Assembly: GCA_019058365.1 (NCBI GenBank)
Contig: JAHPZE010000018.1
Coordinates: 1 to 64,000 of the forward strand
Direction: 5' to 3'
From: Promethearchaeota archaeon
Lineage (GTDB): Archaea > Asgardarchaeota > Lokiarchaeia > Sigyniarchaeales > SOKP01
Length of the DNA: 64,000 nucleotides
The notes below the pieces were generated by a model. That model was not told where the DNA came from and did not search any database. It saw only the letters and a program-made list of their open reading frames with translations. The position numbers and the translations under genes are program-made. This document shows positions 1 through 9,768 of the stretch, piece after piece. The first letter of the stretch is position 1. Each line of letters starts with the position of its first letter.

Positions 1-301
1 AATAGAAAAATAACAAAAAAGAATTAAAAAAATTAAGAGTAAAATTTACTCAATTTTTTTCTGATATTTTTTCGAATTGAATTCACTAAAAAAAAATAAC
101 TCTAGTTAGCTTGAGTATCTCATAAGAAAAAGTGGACCGGCGTTAAAGAGGATTTAATCCACAGAAAATAAATTTCTTATTTTTTTAGGTGTATTTTTAA
201 CTCGCCTTATAATGAAAAAATCATAAATTATTAGGAAGTAAATATAATATGTATAGATCATTATTTTTTTAAACTGAAAAATTATATATAGTCTCTAAAT
301 T
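1..301. other. AT-rich non-coding leader region
   Basis: No gene, tRNA or repeat is recognisable here. The stretch is very A+T-rich with runs of A and T. A TATA-like string, ATTATATATA at 281-290, lies just upstream of the first gene and may be its promoter. Confidence 0.5.
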
Positions 302-2215
302 ATGGGAATAGAGAAGATGAACGAAGAACAATCGGAAAAGGAAAGGTTAGAGAAAGAACAACTTGAAAAAGAACAGCTTGAGAAAGAAAGAATTGAAAAA
401 CAGAAAATAGAAAATAAATTATTTCCCAATAACTCACTTTTTATAATCCCGAGTTGGGGAGATTTATTAGGTTATCCTACATTAGGAACATATGTTCATC
501 ATCCAGTATCAAATATAGTCTCAGATATAGTTATATTTTTTAGTGGTTATGATTATTCAATTGAGACCACAAAAGGAACACTTCACTACCTCTTTGGCTT
601 GGGATATTATTTCCTAAAATTTGAATTGGAATCCGGCAAATATATAACGGATAATAGAATCCTAACCGGATTAGTATTACCAGACTTTGTGTATGATCAT
701 ATGGCTACTTCAACAAATATCACGTTAGAAGAAGATCGTGACGTAATTATAGCAGAGAAAGTGATAAAAGTTCCTATTGATTTGTCTAATAAATCAGAGG
801 ATCATTTAACCTTCATAAAGGGAGCATTGATGCGAAATGTGTTCATACCTAATAAAGATATCTTTTTAGAGATGATGGAAACAATACGGAAGGAGGATTC
901 CTATCAGATATCAAACGAGGGTCATATGATTTTAAGTGCACATTGGGATTTTTTTAACCAGATTTTAGTATCTGATAAAATGCATAAATTAACTACCAAT
1001 CACGATTTTACTTACCTCAATTCAACCGCAGGATTGAATGGGGTTAATTTTGCGGCAGATCAACTTTTACAAGAATCAATATCTGACGAAAATCTTAGCA
1101 TTATAGAAGGAAATATCGATTATTTGAAAAATATTTATTCTAAACTTGAGTTTGATCCAATGTATCTATTCTCAATAATAGAAAACGCATCAACAATGTT
1201 AATTTCTGGTATCCCTCAAATTTCTTCCAAACAGAGTGATGCAATCACTAGAAAGACTTCTAAACAATCGATTTTTGCTTCCGCAGAAGATCGACTCTAT
1301 GCATATATTAGCTGGCCAATAGAATTTAAGAGAAAAGCAAAAAAAGAACCACCTAGTTTGCCTAGAATAGCAGAACAACCTATATACACTATCCAGGATG
1401 AAATACAAAGGAGCAATATTGGAATCGCAGCAATATCAGACTATAAACAAGAAGTATTTGAGTTAGAAACTTTAAAATCTGAAAAGGTTGTATTTAAACC
1501 GTTACCTAATCCACCTAAAGCTGATATTCAACAAATTCTATCCTATCTAAAAAAGATTATTCAAGAAAATTATGAAATGGTATCCATTGGACAAGCTTTT
1601 GAAATCGCTAGGGAAACTATAAGACAAATTGGTGTTAGCTCAACCACAACACATCAGAAAAAAGTATGGGAAATGAGCAAATATGCTAATATTTACCTGA
1701 AAAAAGAACCAAGTTTAGGATTGCCAGTAAAAGAAAAACAGGAATTAATTCAAAAAATAGATAATTGGATTTTTGAAATTGAAGAAAATATTAGAAAGGA
1801 AAAGGAAAGGTTAGAAAAAGCTCGCTTGGAGAATGAACGGTTAGAAAGGTTAGAACAGGAGAGAAAAGCGAGAGAAAGGCAAGAAAAGGAAAAGCAAGAA
1901 AAAGAACGTTTAGAAAGAATTCGAATTGAAAAAGAAAGATTAAAGCAAGAACAAATAGAAAAAGAACGATTAGAAAAAATTGAAAGAGAAAAACAGGAGA
2001 TTATCAGATTAGAAAAGGAACGTTTAGAAAGGGAGAGAAAAGAGCAAGAAGCTGTTGAAAAAGAAAAGCAAGAACTTGAAAGATTGAAACAAGAAAGAAA
2101 ACAAAAAGAAAAAGAAGCAAAACAAGAAGCAAAAAAGCGAAAAAAGGTTGAAAAACAAAGGAAAAAAATAGAAAAAAAGAAGCAAAAAGAACAAGAAAGA
2201 TTGGAAAAACTCTAG
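302..2215 (+). CDS. Uncharacterised protein with long charged C-terminal helix
   Basis: I do not recognise a known family. The 637-residue protein has three parts. A short charged N-terminus of KEQLEKE-type repeats spans about residues 8-38. A globular middle of mixed helix and strand spans about residues 40-485. A roughly 145-residue tail is made almost entirely of Glu, Lys, Arg, Gln and Leu (KERLEKE-type repeats) and is expected to form a coiled coil or a single stable alpha helix. There is no signal peptide or membrane segment, so it is probably cytoplasmic. The TATA-like string at 281-290 is only about 15 bases from this ATG, so translation may start at the next in-frame ATG (317). It stands alone, followed by a T-rich stretch. 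A structural or scaffolding role is a guess from the tail only. Confidence 0.7.
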   Translation: MGIEKMNEEQSEKERLEKEQLEKEQLEKERIEKQKIENKLFPNNSLFIIPSWGDLLGYPTLGTYVHHPVSNIVSDIVIFFSGYDYSIETTKGTLHYLFGLGYYFLKFELESGKYITDNRILTGLVLPDFVYDHMATSTNITLEEDRDVIIAEKVIKVPIDLSNKSEDHLTFIKGALMRNVFIPNKDIFLEMMETIRKEDSYQISNEGHMILSAHWDFFNQILVSDKMHKLTTNHDFTYLNSTAGLNGVNFAADQLLQESISDENLSIIEGNIDYLKNIYSKLEFDPMYLFSIIENASTMLISGIPQISSKQSDAITRKTSKQSIFASAEDRLYAYISWPIEFKRKAKKEPPSLPRIAEQPIYTIQDEIQRSNIGIAAISDYKQEVFELETLKSEKVVFKPLPNPPKADIQQILSYLKKIIQENYEMVSIGQAFEIARETIRQIGVSSTTTHQKKVWEMSKYANIYLKKEPSLGLPVKEKQELIQKIDNWIFEIEENIRKEKERLEKARLENERLERLEQERKARERQEKEKQEKERLERIRIEKERLKQEQIEKERLEKIEREKQEIIRLEKERLERERKEQEAVEKEKQELERLKQERKQKEKEAKQEAKKRKKVEKQRKKIEKKKQKEQERLEKL

Positions 2216-2329
2216 TCGAAATCATTGATAAGGAGAAGCATATCTTTTTAACCCTAAATTTTTTTATAATACTATATTTAATTTAAAAAATTATTTAATG
2301 AAATTCATTAGATCAACTCTGTAGTTTTA

Positions 2330-4345
2330 ATGAAACGAAATCAAAAATTAATTATTGGAATAGTTCTAATTATTTTTGTCGCGGTTTCAGGTGGTTTAGT
2401 CTCATGGTTCATTTTTTTTAGAGCCTTTCCAAATGAAGAAACTCCACCTCCGCTTAACCTATTCCCTCCTAATACTTATTCCCTGGATTGTTCAATAGAT
2501 ACATTTGGCTATGCAGTAGTATTTAATACAAGTCAAATAATACTAGATGATTCCTTAATAATCACAAATGGAGCTATTAACGGCTACAATGTAATGAATT
2601 CAACAATATTGAAGAATACAACCATTATTAATAGTGATATCTCGATTTCCATAGCTCTTTATGGAGAGCAAAACTTAACTATTAGAAATATATGGAATTC
2701 ACGACTTAGTGTGGTATTGTGCGATCAGAGCAAACTCTCGCTTACTAATTGTAGTATTCAGCAAGTTATTATTACAGCTGCTAACCACATATTTGTTTCA
2801 AATAGCTCTATAGAAATAATCAACACTGTACAAACTCCAATGAATATTTCCTCTCTAAAATTTACAAATTATTCTTCAATTAATTATTGTATTATTTCAG
2901 GTCCTGCATCACTAGAAATTGAATATACTTCTATACACAATTTATTGCTTTTTACCTCAACTAATCCTTATGCTCAACAAAAAGAGTATCTTGTAACAGG
3001 AAGCATTATAAATTGCTCTATCTATAGAATTTATGGTTATGGGCAAACAAATTTGAATATCTATAACACCGATATATACCAAATTAATATCCTGGGTAAA
3101 TCTAAACTAAATCTGGTTGAATCTATAATTACTGAAGCGTATGTCTATCAATATGCCTTTTGTATATTGAATAATTCTAAAGTGCTTTCTGAATTAAATT
3201 ATGGAATTATTGTTTATTCAGGTTCCGTCAATATAACGAATGGGGTAATCCAAGGTACAAGTTACATTAATAACACCCTTCTCATTAATACAGATGTATC
3301 TAAATCAACTTTAATGACAGTTGTTGTTAATAATACAGGACAAGTTTTAATATCCAATTTCTCATGTAATGCCTTCTTGTATGATAATGCTAATCTAAAT
3401 ATTATTGATACTAATCCGGCCTCATCAGATTCATATGGAATATATCTCGAAGGATCATCTAAATTTACTGGAATAAATTCGAGTTTTGGGTTTATTATAT
3501 GTCAAGAAAATAGCTCTATAGATCTTTCCGAAGAATGCTATATTCAAAGTGTATTTATCGATAGTATGAATAATATTAAAATAAAGAATTGTACATTCGA
3601 CTCAATTGCATGGTATTCTGAACCACTAACAGGTTATAATGCAGAAATAATTAATTCTGCTGTTGAAATTTTCCAAGCACCTCCTTCAAGTAGAGTTGAT
3701 ATTATAAATTGTTCAATAGAATACTTATATGAAGGCATTAAATTTCAATCGGGAGCAAATATTTATAATTCCTCAGACATTTTTGGAGGAGGTTCGATTT
3801 CAAACTACTTAAATATTAGTGGGTCTGAAATTTCTCATAGAACTTATAAGTATATAGAGATCAATGGAGATGCTAATGTACTAATTAAAGATCTGCATAA
3901 CCTGTTTAGTATATCGATTGAATCAGGAAATTTAACGTTATATAATTGTACTCTAGATTCATTACAGATGCAAAATGATGCAATAGTGTATTTGGATAAT
4001 TGTACATCTCCAGATCTAGGTTCTATTGGCCAAACATTTTCTAGTAAGTTTAGACCTCATACATTTACCTGCTTAGGGGATTCTCACCTTTATATCAATA
4101 ACACAAAAATTTTAGATTGGAATCAATTGATTCTTTATAATACTGCCCAATTGACTATAAACCGTTCTATAATATTCATAGTTAATATTTTCCAAGAAGC
4201 AAGGGCGACTATCACAAATTCAGACATTTATATTATATCTGTGTTGGCTGCCTCTTTAGTGGATTATTCTTTGAACCTTATACACAGTACAACTCAGAAT
4301 CTAATAACAAGCTCATGGAACTTCTTACTTTATCTTCCTTCTTGA
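2330..4345 (+). CDS. Membrane-anchored extracellular parallel beta-helix protein
   Basis: This 671-residue protein starts with a short basic stretch and a single hydrophobic segment at about residues 8-30, a signal anchor. The rest is a long series of short, degenerate repeats rich in Asn, Ser, Thr, Ile and Leu, with recurring patterns such as NCSI, NSSI and 'I.N..I'. That pattern is typical of right-handed parallel beta helices of the pectate-lyase-like fold. Many NxS/T sequons suggest heavy N-glycosylation outside the cell, as in archaeal surface proteins. No catalytic site is visible. It is convergent with a second beta-helix protein (4560-5663), so the two may be part of a cell-surface pair. 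Function beyond surface structure or adhesion is unknown. Confidence 0.75.
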   Translation: MKRNQKLIIGIVLIIFVAVSGGLVSWFIFFRAFPNEETPPPLNLFPPNTYSLDCSIDTFGYAVVFNTSQIILDDSLIITNGAINGYNVMNSTILKNTTIINSDISISIALYGEQNLTIRNIWNSRLSVVLCDQSKLSLTNCSIQQVIITAANHIFVSNSSIEIINTVQTPMNISSLKFTNYSSINYCIISGPASLEIEYTSIHNLLLFTSTNPYAQQKEYLVTGSIINCSIYRIYGYGQTNLNIYNTDIYQINILGKSKLNLVESIITEAYVYQYAFCILNNSKVLSELNYGIIVYSGSVNITNGVIQGTSYINNTLLINTDVSKSTLMTVVVNNTGQVLISNFSCNAFLYDNANLNIIDTNPASSDSYGIYLEGSSKFTGINSSFGFIICQENSSIDLSEECYIQSVFIDSMNNIKIKNCTFDSIAWYSEPLTGYNAEIINSAVEIFQAPPSSRVDIINCSIEYLYEGIKFQSGANIYNSSDIFGGGSISNYLNISGSEISHRTYKYIEINGDANVLIKDLHNLFSISIESGNLTLYNCTLDSLQMQNDAIVYLDNCTSPDLGSIGQTFSSKFRPHTFTCLGDSHLYINNTKILDWNQLILYNTAQLTINRSIIFIVNIFQEARATITNSDIYIISVLAASLVDYSLNLIHSTTQNLITSSWNFLLYLPS

Positions 4346-4392
4346 ATACTAATCTGATTAGAACCAGTCTTAGGTAGAATTCTAAAAAAAGA

Positions 4393-4410
4393 TTTTTTCC
4401 TTATTTTTTT
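4393..4410 (+). terminator. T-rich putative terminator
   Basis: Two runs of T (4393-4398 and 4404-4410) follow the stop of the upstream beta-helix gene by about 50 bases. Archaeal RNA polymerase terminates at such T-rich tracts, so this is a plausible end of the transcript. No hairpin is needed or obvious. Confidence 0.35.
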
Positions 4411-4559
4411 AACACATTATAGTACAATTTCTATAATTATTGCACTCCTTTAATTTAGAATTTTTAAACCTCCAAACTTTTTAAATCACGTAAATTTAGA
4501 AATTTATTTCTTTATTACGCCGAATTTTTACCTGTAATAAATAAAAAGAGGAGTTTAAT

Positions 4560-5663
4560 TTACTCCGTATTAGTTTTTAATTTTCTCTTATTTGTCAGAT
4601 AAATAATTCCAAAAATAGAAACCACACCCGCAAAAACAACGAACAATACATCATATCCAGGTATTCCAGAAGGTTCTGAAGGAAGAACAGGGCAACTCAT
4701 AAGGGGAAAGTTATCTCGACTTCCCGCTGCTCCTGTTATATTGTAAGGAACATCACCTATTCCATCATTATTTGAATCAAGTCCAGTGTAATTATCCCAG
4801 TAATTTCCTTTCACACCATTATCCCATGAATTGGTTGAACCATTATCATATGCATGAATATTATTTGTGAAAAAACAATTTTCATAGATCTCGTTATCTT
4901 GACTCAAAGCATTGATTAACACTCCTGTATAAGAACTATTCCCAATATGATTACCTTTTATCGTATTTTTGCCTGTTGAAGAACCTAATTCAACCCCTAT
5001 TGTATTGTTGAAAATGATATTATTAGAGACAGTATTAAGCTCAGAGCCCAAATCTCTAATTTGTATACCCACATCAATATTCTGGGTAATTAAGTTCTCC
5101 GAAATTGTATTATTTCTTGAAACTCCTGAATAAGAGTCAATTAAAACTCCGTAATAAAACCCTCCTGAAGCATTATTGTTTTGAATGACATTATAACTGG
5201 CATTATAAACCCATACTAATGCTCCAGTAAACGGATGCATAAAATTTTCAGTAATCATTCCATTTGTCGTGTTGTGTAATTGAATACCCGCATATTGCGT
5301 CGATCCCTTAAACTCGCAATCTCTAACAATGAAATGTTTCCTTGAGTTCCAAATTGTTAAACAATTCCAATATATTGTAGAAGTATTAAAGAATATATCA
5401 GATATTATATAAGGATCAGATTGCGAGCCTGATCCCGTACAATAACCTTGATCCTTAGCCCATGTCCAATTTGTAGGGCTACTGGGAAGATCGTTAATTA
5501 TAATTGTGTCATTCATCTCAATTGATGCAGATGTATTCAATATGCTGATCTTACCATGGTTTTCATCAGAATTAATTGTGGGTGAGATAAAGATTGGAAA
5601 TATTGGCACAATAACACTCGAAATAATTAGAACTAAAATTGCAGAAAATATCACTTTTCGCAT
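4560..5663 (-). CDS. NosD-like parallel beta-helix surface protein with C-terminal anchor
   Basis: The 367-residue protein has an N-terminal signal peptide (about residues 1-27). A right-handed beta-helix region follows (about residues 75-275), with the repeated pattern N.I..N.I..N typical of NosD/CASH-type repeats. A closing element GNYWDNYTG...DGIGDVPY...DNFPL is common at the end of such archaeal repeat domains. The C-terminus has a Pro/Gly-rich linker, one membrane segment (about residues 337-358) and a basic tail. It should therefore be exported and anchored by its C-terminus. NosD-type repeats are often annotated as copper-binding, but nothing here shows metal binding, so a structural or carbohydrate-related surface role is equally likely. 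Confidence 0.8.
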   Translation of the reverse strand: MRKVIFSAILVLIISSVIVPIFPIFISPTINSDENHGKISILNTSASIEMNDTIIINDLPSSPTNWTWAKDQGYCTGSGSQSDPYIISDIFFNTSTIYWNCLTIWNSRKHFIVRDCEFKGSTQYAGIQLHNTTNGMITENFMHPFTGALVWVYNASYNVIQNNNASGGFYYGVLIDSYSGVSRNNTISENLITQNIDVGIQIRDLGSELNTVSNNIIFNNTIGVELGSSTGKNTIKGNHIGNSSYTGVLINALSQDNEIYENCFFTNNIHAYDNGSTNSWDNGVKGNYWDNYTGLDSNNDGIGDVPYNITGAAGSRDNFPLMSCPVLPSEPSGIPGYDVLFVVFAGVVSIFGIIYLTNKRKLKTNTE

Positions 5664-5975
5664 CTTAATCTTCTGATAAGTTTATTTTTGATTATAAATA
5701 AAAAAACAAACCGCTTATTTATTAATTTGGCTTCTCACTATATATGATTTTACACTATTCTGTCAAAGAAATTGAGTGTGAATTATTGTTTTATACTCTA
5801 ATATGAAGTAAAGTTCACGTTTCAAACTCAAGGCAACAATAATCAACAAATAATCCTATATGGAAATCTCCCATTATTATATTGGACTGTTTTTAATTTA
5901 AGATAATACTAATTATGAATTCAATTTTTAAATTTAGAATTATTAAACCCATTAAATATTAAATCTTATTTGAAT

Positions 5976-6105
5976 CTAAAATTCAATTGACTGATTTTTG
6001 TGTGGTAGAATTATTTGGATATCAGAATTTTGGCTTAATCTCTTCAATAAAGTAAATTATATCATTAGGCGTTGCATGACCTGACGCATGAACCCGATTT
6101 GATGC
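5976..6105 (-). pseudogene. Displaced 3'-end fragment of the beta-CASP nuclease gene
   Basis: Read on the minus strand, this stretch matches the last part of the metallo-beta-lactamase gene at 7872-9341, including the region encoding HASGHAT and the C-terminal residues. Similarity begins exactly at the stop codon of the intact gene and runs upstream. The copy has many substitutions and an internal deletion of about 54 bases relative to 7924-7978. The deletion appears to have joined two short similar strings (TCAGAA and TCAGGAA). The fragment lies about 1.9 kb downstream of the intact 3' end, with three genes between. It is an old duplicated or displaced gene end and is not expressed as a protein. 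The rest of 5664-6209 shows no gene. Confidence 0.8.
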
Positions 6106-6209
6106 TTTTTTCCTCTAACAAAATTGTCCTAATTGATATTTTACAAAAAATTAAGGATTAAAATTATAATTCGATTAATCTGAAAAAACACTTTAGCTTT
6201 AATGAATGC

Positions 6210-6671
6210 TTACGATGTAGTAACAAAAATGCTAAGAAATATTTTTCCTAATTTTTTTAAAGCTAATTTAGTAAATTCGCCTCTAGAAATTTCTCCTTCT
6301 TTACACTCCTGCCAGCTATTCTTTAGTTGATTCCAATCAGAACCTAAGTTATCCTTCATATAAGCCTCAACATCATCAATCCTTGCCATTTGACGTCCCA
6401 ATAAAATTACTACCCATTCTACCTCCAAAATTATTTTAGATATATCATCTTTAATTTGGCTAGTCAATTCGTGAGTTTTTTCTAAGGATTCTTCAATTTT
6501 TTTCAATTCCTTCTCTAATTTTTTATGTTGACGGTATACTTTTAAGGATAATTTATAATGTTCCTCTTCTTGATAATCCTTGCTGAATATTTTCTTAAAT
6601 TTGAATTTGAAATAATTACTAGCATTTTTTAAAGCTTTTCCAATCTTTTGAAAAAATTCCTCAGATTTCAC
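6210..6671 (-). CDS. Small coiled-coil protein of unknown function
   Basis: This 153-residue protein is rich in Lys and Glu. A likely coiled coil spans about residues 45-95 (pattern KKLEKELKKIEESLEKTHEL) and a helical C-terminal region follows. There is no signal peptide or membrane span. I recognise no domain. It lies between the displaced nuclease-gene fragment and the HNH gene, inside the block that seems to have been inserted next to the beta-CASP gene, so it may be part of that mobile cargo. Its start is the first ATG after a stop. Confidence 0.5.
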   Translation of the reverse strand: MKSEEFFQKIGKALKNASNYFKFKFKKIFSKDYQEEEHYKLSLKVYRQHKKLEKELKKIEESLEKTHELTSQIKDDISKIILEVEWVVILLGRQMARIDDVEAYMKDNLGSDWNQLKNSWQECKEGEISRGEFTKLALKKLGKIFLSIFVTTS

Positions 6672-6916
6672 ATAAAAAGTTTGCTTTCCATCATTATTTC
6701 TTCAATCTATATCGAAAATCCCTCTCGATTGAACTCCTGTTGCTCAAATTCGGTAGTTTCTTCTAAATCAGATCAATTTCTTTTAGTTTTTCCATAAGAA
6801 ATTAATTAATTCCTTTTCGCATCTAAGCTAATAATCAACATTTAAACTGCTAAATCTTTTAAAAGTTGTGTCATAATTTTCAAAATTATGATATATTGAA
6901 AATATAATAATATTCA

Positions 6917-7528
6917 CTAAAAATAATTATCCAATGAACCTTTCTTAAAAGATTTCTGTATTTTATCTAGATTATCTTTATCTTTGAATATCCCTTCTAG
7001 ACAATATACACTTAATTGTTCTACAGTTCCAAAATCTTCACATTTTCTCATCATATCGCAGTGAGGGCATAGATTTGTTATATCATCTATATCCAATGAA
7101 CCAGTATTAGCATGTAAATCATAAAGCAATTTTAAATATTTCCCCTCTGCAATTCGAGGAATCTCATCTCTCATGTCTAATGTGAAATATTCATACAAGC
7201 GTTTCATTGATTTTTTCAGATTACACTCTTTACATATCCAAACTGTATTATCTGGATGATCTGGTCCACCTCGCGACAAAGGTAAAATATGTTCTATAGT
7301 GAGATTTTTATCTTCCTTACCACAATAATTACACACATCACGCTTCTCGTTTTCTCTTATCCATTCTCGGATTGATGAAGACCACGTTATATCACCATTC
7401 TTTAATTTTTTGAAACGACTCATTATAAATCCATAATTATTCTTGCCAAATCCTGCAGATTGAGAAATAATTTTAGAATATTGCCAAAAAATTAAATCTT
7501 TTATGGTTTTCACAGCTTTTGGAGGCAT
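6917..7528 (-). CDS. HNH endonuclease with extra C-terminal cysteine cluster
   Basis: This 203-residue protein carries a clear HNH nuclease domain: Cys66-x2-Cys69, the catalytic EHILPLSRGG segment (His80), a conserved Asn at about residue 94, and Cys99-x2-Cys102 forming the structural zinc site. HNH enzymes cut DNA with a single metal ion and occur in restriction, homing and mobile elements. The C-terminus has a second cysteine set (Cys154, Cys157, Cys163, Cys176) that could bind another zinc. GGGAG lies about 5 bases upstream of the ATG. It sits inside the segment bracketed by the intact and displaced ends of the beta-CASP gene, so a role in mobility is possible. No DNA-recognition domain is identifiable. 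Confidence 0.8.
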   Translation of the reverse strand: MPPKAVKTIKDLIFWQYSKIISQSAGFGKNNYGFIMSRFKKLKNGDITWSSSIREWIRENEKRDVCNYCGKEDKNLTIEHILPLSRGGPDHPDNTVWICKECNLKKSMKRLYEYFTLDMRDEIPRIAEGKYLKLLYDLHANTGSLDIDDITNLCPHCDMMRKCEDFGTVEQLSVYCLEGIFKDKDNLDKIQKSFKKGSLDNYF

Positions 7529-7643
7529 TATTCTCCCAAGTTTTTTTTATATTAAACTAAATAGAAAATATCACTTAAAAAATATAACATTTTTGTAAAT
7601 AAATTTTATAACTTATTAACATAGAATAAGCTCTTAAACGATT

Positions 7644-7835
7644 TTAAACTAAAAGATTCCAATTAGACTCACTATCTATCATTGATGAGTGAATCTGAAC
7701 TCTATATTTATTTTCAAAGTCTCTAATTTTTAGAAAATAATCGGATAAATCATCAAAATTACTGAATTTAACAGTTTTATTAGAATTTTCATTAAAATTA
7801 TTATTTTCTATGCCATATTTAACAATTTCCTTCAT
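7644..7835 (-). CDS. Small hypothetical protein
   Basis: A 63-residue reading frame on the same strand as its neighbours, with Asn- and Lys-rich composition and no recognisable domain. It lies between the HNH gene and the 3' end of the beta-CASP gene, inside the inserted block. It could be a real small protein or a remnant of a longer gene. Confidence 0.3.
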   Translation of the reverse strand: MKEIVKYGIENNNFNENSNKTVKFSNFDDLSDYFLKIRDFENKYRVQIHSSMIDSESNWNLLV

Positions 7836-7871
7836 CCTTTTTGCTAATGAGATATTACAGTTTGCTTGGAC

Positions 7872-9341
7872 TTAAAATTCAATTGGCTGATTTTTTTCTG
7901 GTAAAATTACTTGGATATCAGAACCTTGGAAGATCTTTCTAAAAAATTCGGGATGCTCTGTATGAATTGGAATCAGGAATTTGGGCTTAACCTCTTCAAT
8001 GAAATTAATTATATCATGAGGCGTCGCATGACCCGAAGCATGAACTCGATACGATGGAATTCCATAAGGTTCGAGCTGCTTTCGAATAGTATTTGTATTG
8101 TCAAAAAATTCCTCAGAATATGGATCGATACTCGAAGAAATAAATAAGCCCCTTTTCGTGAAATCTAGACTTCTCATTAATCCATCATCTAAACGAGTTA
8201 AATAGACAAGAAATTTGCCCTCCAAACTCCTTAAATCCCGATAACCAAGAAATCGGTGTTCTTTATTATGTCGATACATAATTTGCCTTATTTTCTCCTG
8301 CCATTTATAATTTGCAGAGCCTCTCTTTAAAATATAAATATGGTCATCTTTAAGAATATTCGGGTCCCGCATTGTTTCATAAATAGCCTTTTTATTCAAG
8401 AGATAATAAAAATATGCATCCTTTTCCGTTATGATATACTTCCAGCCATACTTTTTTGCCATATGTGAAAACGTTCTGAACCGGTCCCAATCAATTCGAT
8501 CATACTTCACTAAGATAAAATCAAAAGGATTATTCATGAATATCTTTTCTAAATTTTCCTCGACGCTCTGCTCCGATTCAACAATGCCCTTAGAAATTTT
8601 TGTGCCCTCACATATTAACACTTTCACTCCTTCTGTAATTAATTTCTTTTGATCTCCATTTAGTTCACAGTTCGTTAAAACAGTATTATACGCTTTAATT
8701 TCCTGTAAAAATTGCTCTGTCATATGCGATAAAGGACCATGCCTTCGAAAATCTCCAGTATACACCACTGGTCCTGCTGAAGTATAGATAATAAATCCAT
8801 ACGCCGCCGGAACTGAATGATCTACATGAAACGGTGTGATCTTCATTCCCTTGATGATTATAATATCCCCTGTTCGAAATGTGTGCCAATTCAAATTATT
8901 AAAATTATTCGCAATTGTAGACCTTTCTGATTTACAAAAAGCGCGAATTATCCTCTTTGTTACAACCCCTGTGTAGATCGGAATGGTCCGATTGACAAAC
9001 GACAAGCCAAAATAATGATCCTTATGTGGATGGGATATTAAAATCCCGTCTAAATTTGAGGGATTTGGGTGATTACTTTCTACCAAACTTGCTTTATTTA
9101 AATATAAATTATGAACTGGAATCCTATCTTCGTGAGGTAATAAGCTATATTGGACAATTTCTTCAATCGACGAAGGTAATTCTCCACGATCGTATTTGTC
9201 ATAATAGTTTTTGATTTTAATTCCAAAATCTATGAGAATCTTAACATTATACCACTCATCCTCCAATAGGATGATATTTCCACCAACCTCGTCTGCTCCA
9301 CCTAATACAGTTATTCTAATTGATTTCGTCTTTTGCTCCAT
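7872..9341 (-). CDS. Metallo-beta-lactamase/beta-CASP family nuclease, RNase J-like
   Basis: The 489-residue protein has the metallo-beta-lactamase fold with the metal-binding motif HPHKDH (His104, His106, Asp108, His109), a further His175 and Asp197 in TGDF. A C-terminal SGHAT motif and a late conserved His match beta-CASP RNases such as RNase J and CPSF73-like enzymes. These enzymes bind two zinc ions and cut or trim RNA in the cytoplasm. It is somewhat shorter than typical RNase J and lacks N-terminal KH domains, so the substrate is uncertain. The start is well supported: GGAGGGA (complement of 9347-9353) sits about 6 bases before the ATG. The gene end is the breakpoint of a partial duplication (5976-6105). 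Confidence 0.8.
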   Translation of the reverse strand: MEQKTKSIRITVLGGADEVGGNIILLEDEWYNVKILIDFGIKIKNYYDKYDRGELPSSIEEIVQYSLLPHEDRIPVHNLYLNKASLVESNHPNPSNLDGILISHPHKDHYFGLSFVNRTIPIYTGVVTKRIIRAFCKSERSTIANNFNNLNWHTFRTGDIIIIKGMKITPFHVDHSVPAAYGFIIYTSAGPVVYTGDFRRHGPLSHMTEQFLQEIKAYNTVLTNCELNGDQKKLITEGVKVLICEGTKISKGIVESEQSVEENLEKIFMNNPFDFILVKYDRIDWDRFRTFSHMAKKYGWKYIITEKDAYFYYLLNKKAIYETMRDPNILKDDHIYILKRGSANYKWQEKIRQIMYRHNKEHRFLGYRDLRSLEGKFLVYLTRLDDGLMRSLDFTKRGLFISSSIDPYSEEFFDNTNTIRKQLEPYGIPSYRVHASGHATPHDIINFIEEVKPKFLIPIHTEHPEFFRKIFQGSDIQVILPEKNQPIEF

Positions 9342-9346
9342 TTAAG

Positions 9347-9353
9347 TCCCTCC
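9347..9353 (-). promoter_or_regulatory. Strong ribosome binding site of the beta-CASP gene
   Basis: The complement reads GGAGGGA, a near-perfect match to the archaeal 16S anti-Shine-Dalgarno, with suitable spacing to the ATG at 9341. It fixes the start of that gene and is unusual in a window where many genes appear leaderless. Confidence 0.7.
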
Positions 9354-9357
9354 TAAA

Positions 9358-9384
9358 CTCTATATAACTCTAATTGAACATTTC
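9358..9384 (-). promoter_or_regulatory. Shared upstream element, copy 1 (beta-CASP gene)
   Basis: A 27-base stretch here is 24/27 identical to 15067-15093; both lie upstream of minus-strand genes. On the minus strand it contains CAATTAGA followed by TTATATAG, resembling a BRE plus TATA box. A second possible TATA lies at about 9382-9390. This may be a shared promoter or operator. Confidence 0.45.
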
Positions 9385-9768
9385 ATATAAACTAGAATAA
9401 TAAATTATTGAGAGCCATTGAATCACCTTGAAATTATAGAAGAAAAAAGTATCCCTTATTTTTTACAATTTTTTTTTAGAACAAAGTGAACAAGCAAAAG
9501 AAAACTAAAGCAAAACCTTAATTCATAATATACTAACAAATTAAAAAATTATTTCTATTGGTTATCTTTCTACGATATCAAATTGGAGTTATTTTATATA
9601 TTATATATTAAATAATTACCAGAGTACCCATTGATAATTTTTCACTTTGTTAATATCTTATTAATATAATCATAGAAATCAATAATTTTAAAGAATCTAT
9701 TATTTTAAATGGTAAATGCATAATTATTATTTATAAAATATTATTTCTTTACCCTCGGATCGATTAAT
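9385..9768. other. Intergenic region with divergent promoters
   Basis: No gene is seen in this very A+T-rich stretch between the divergent beta-CASP and DUF763 genes. TTATAAAATA at 9731-9740 is a good TATA candidate for the DUF763 gene, about 30 bases upstream of its TTG start. Confidence 0.5.
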
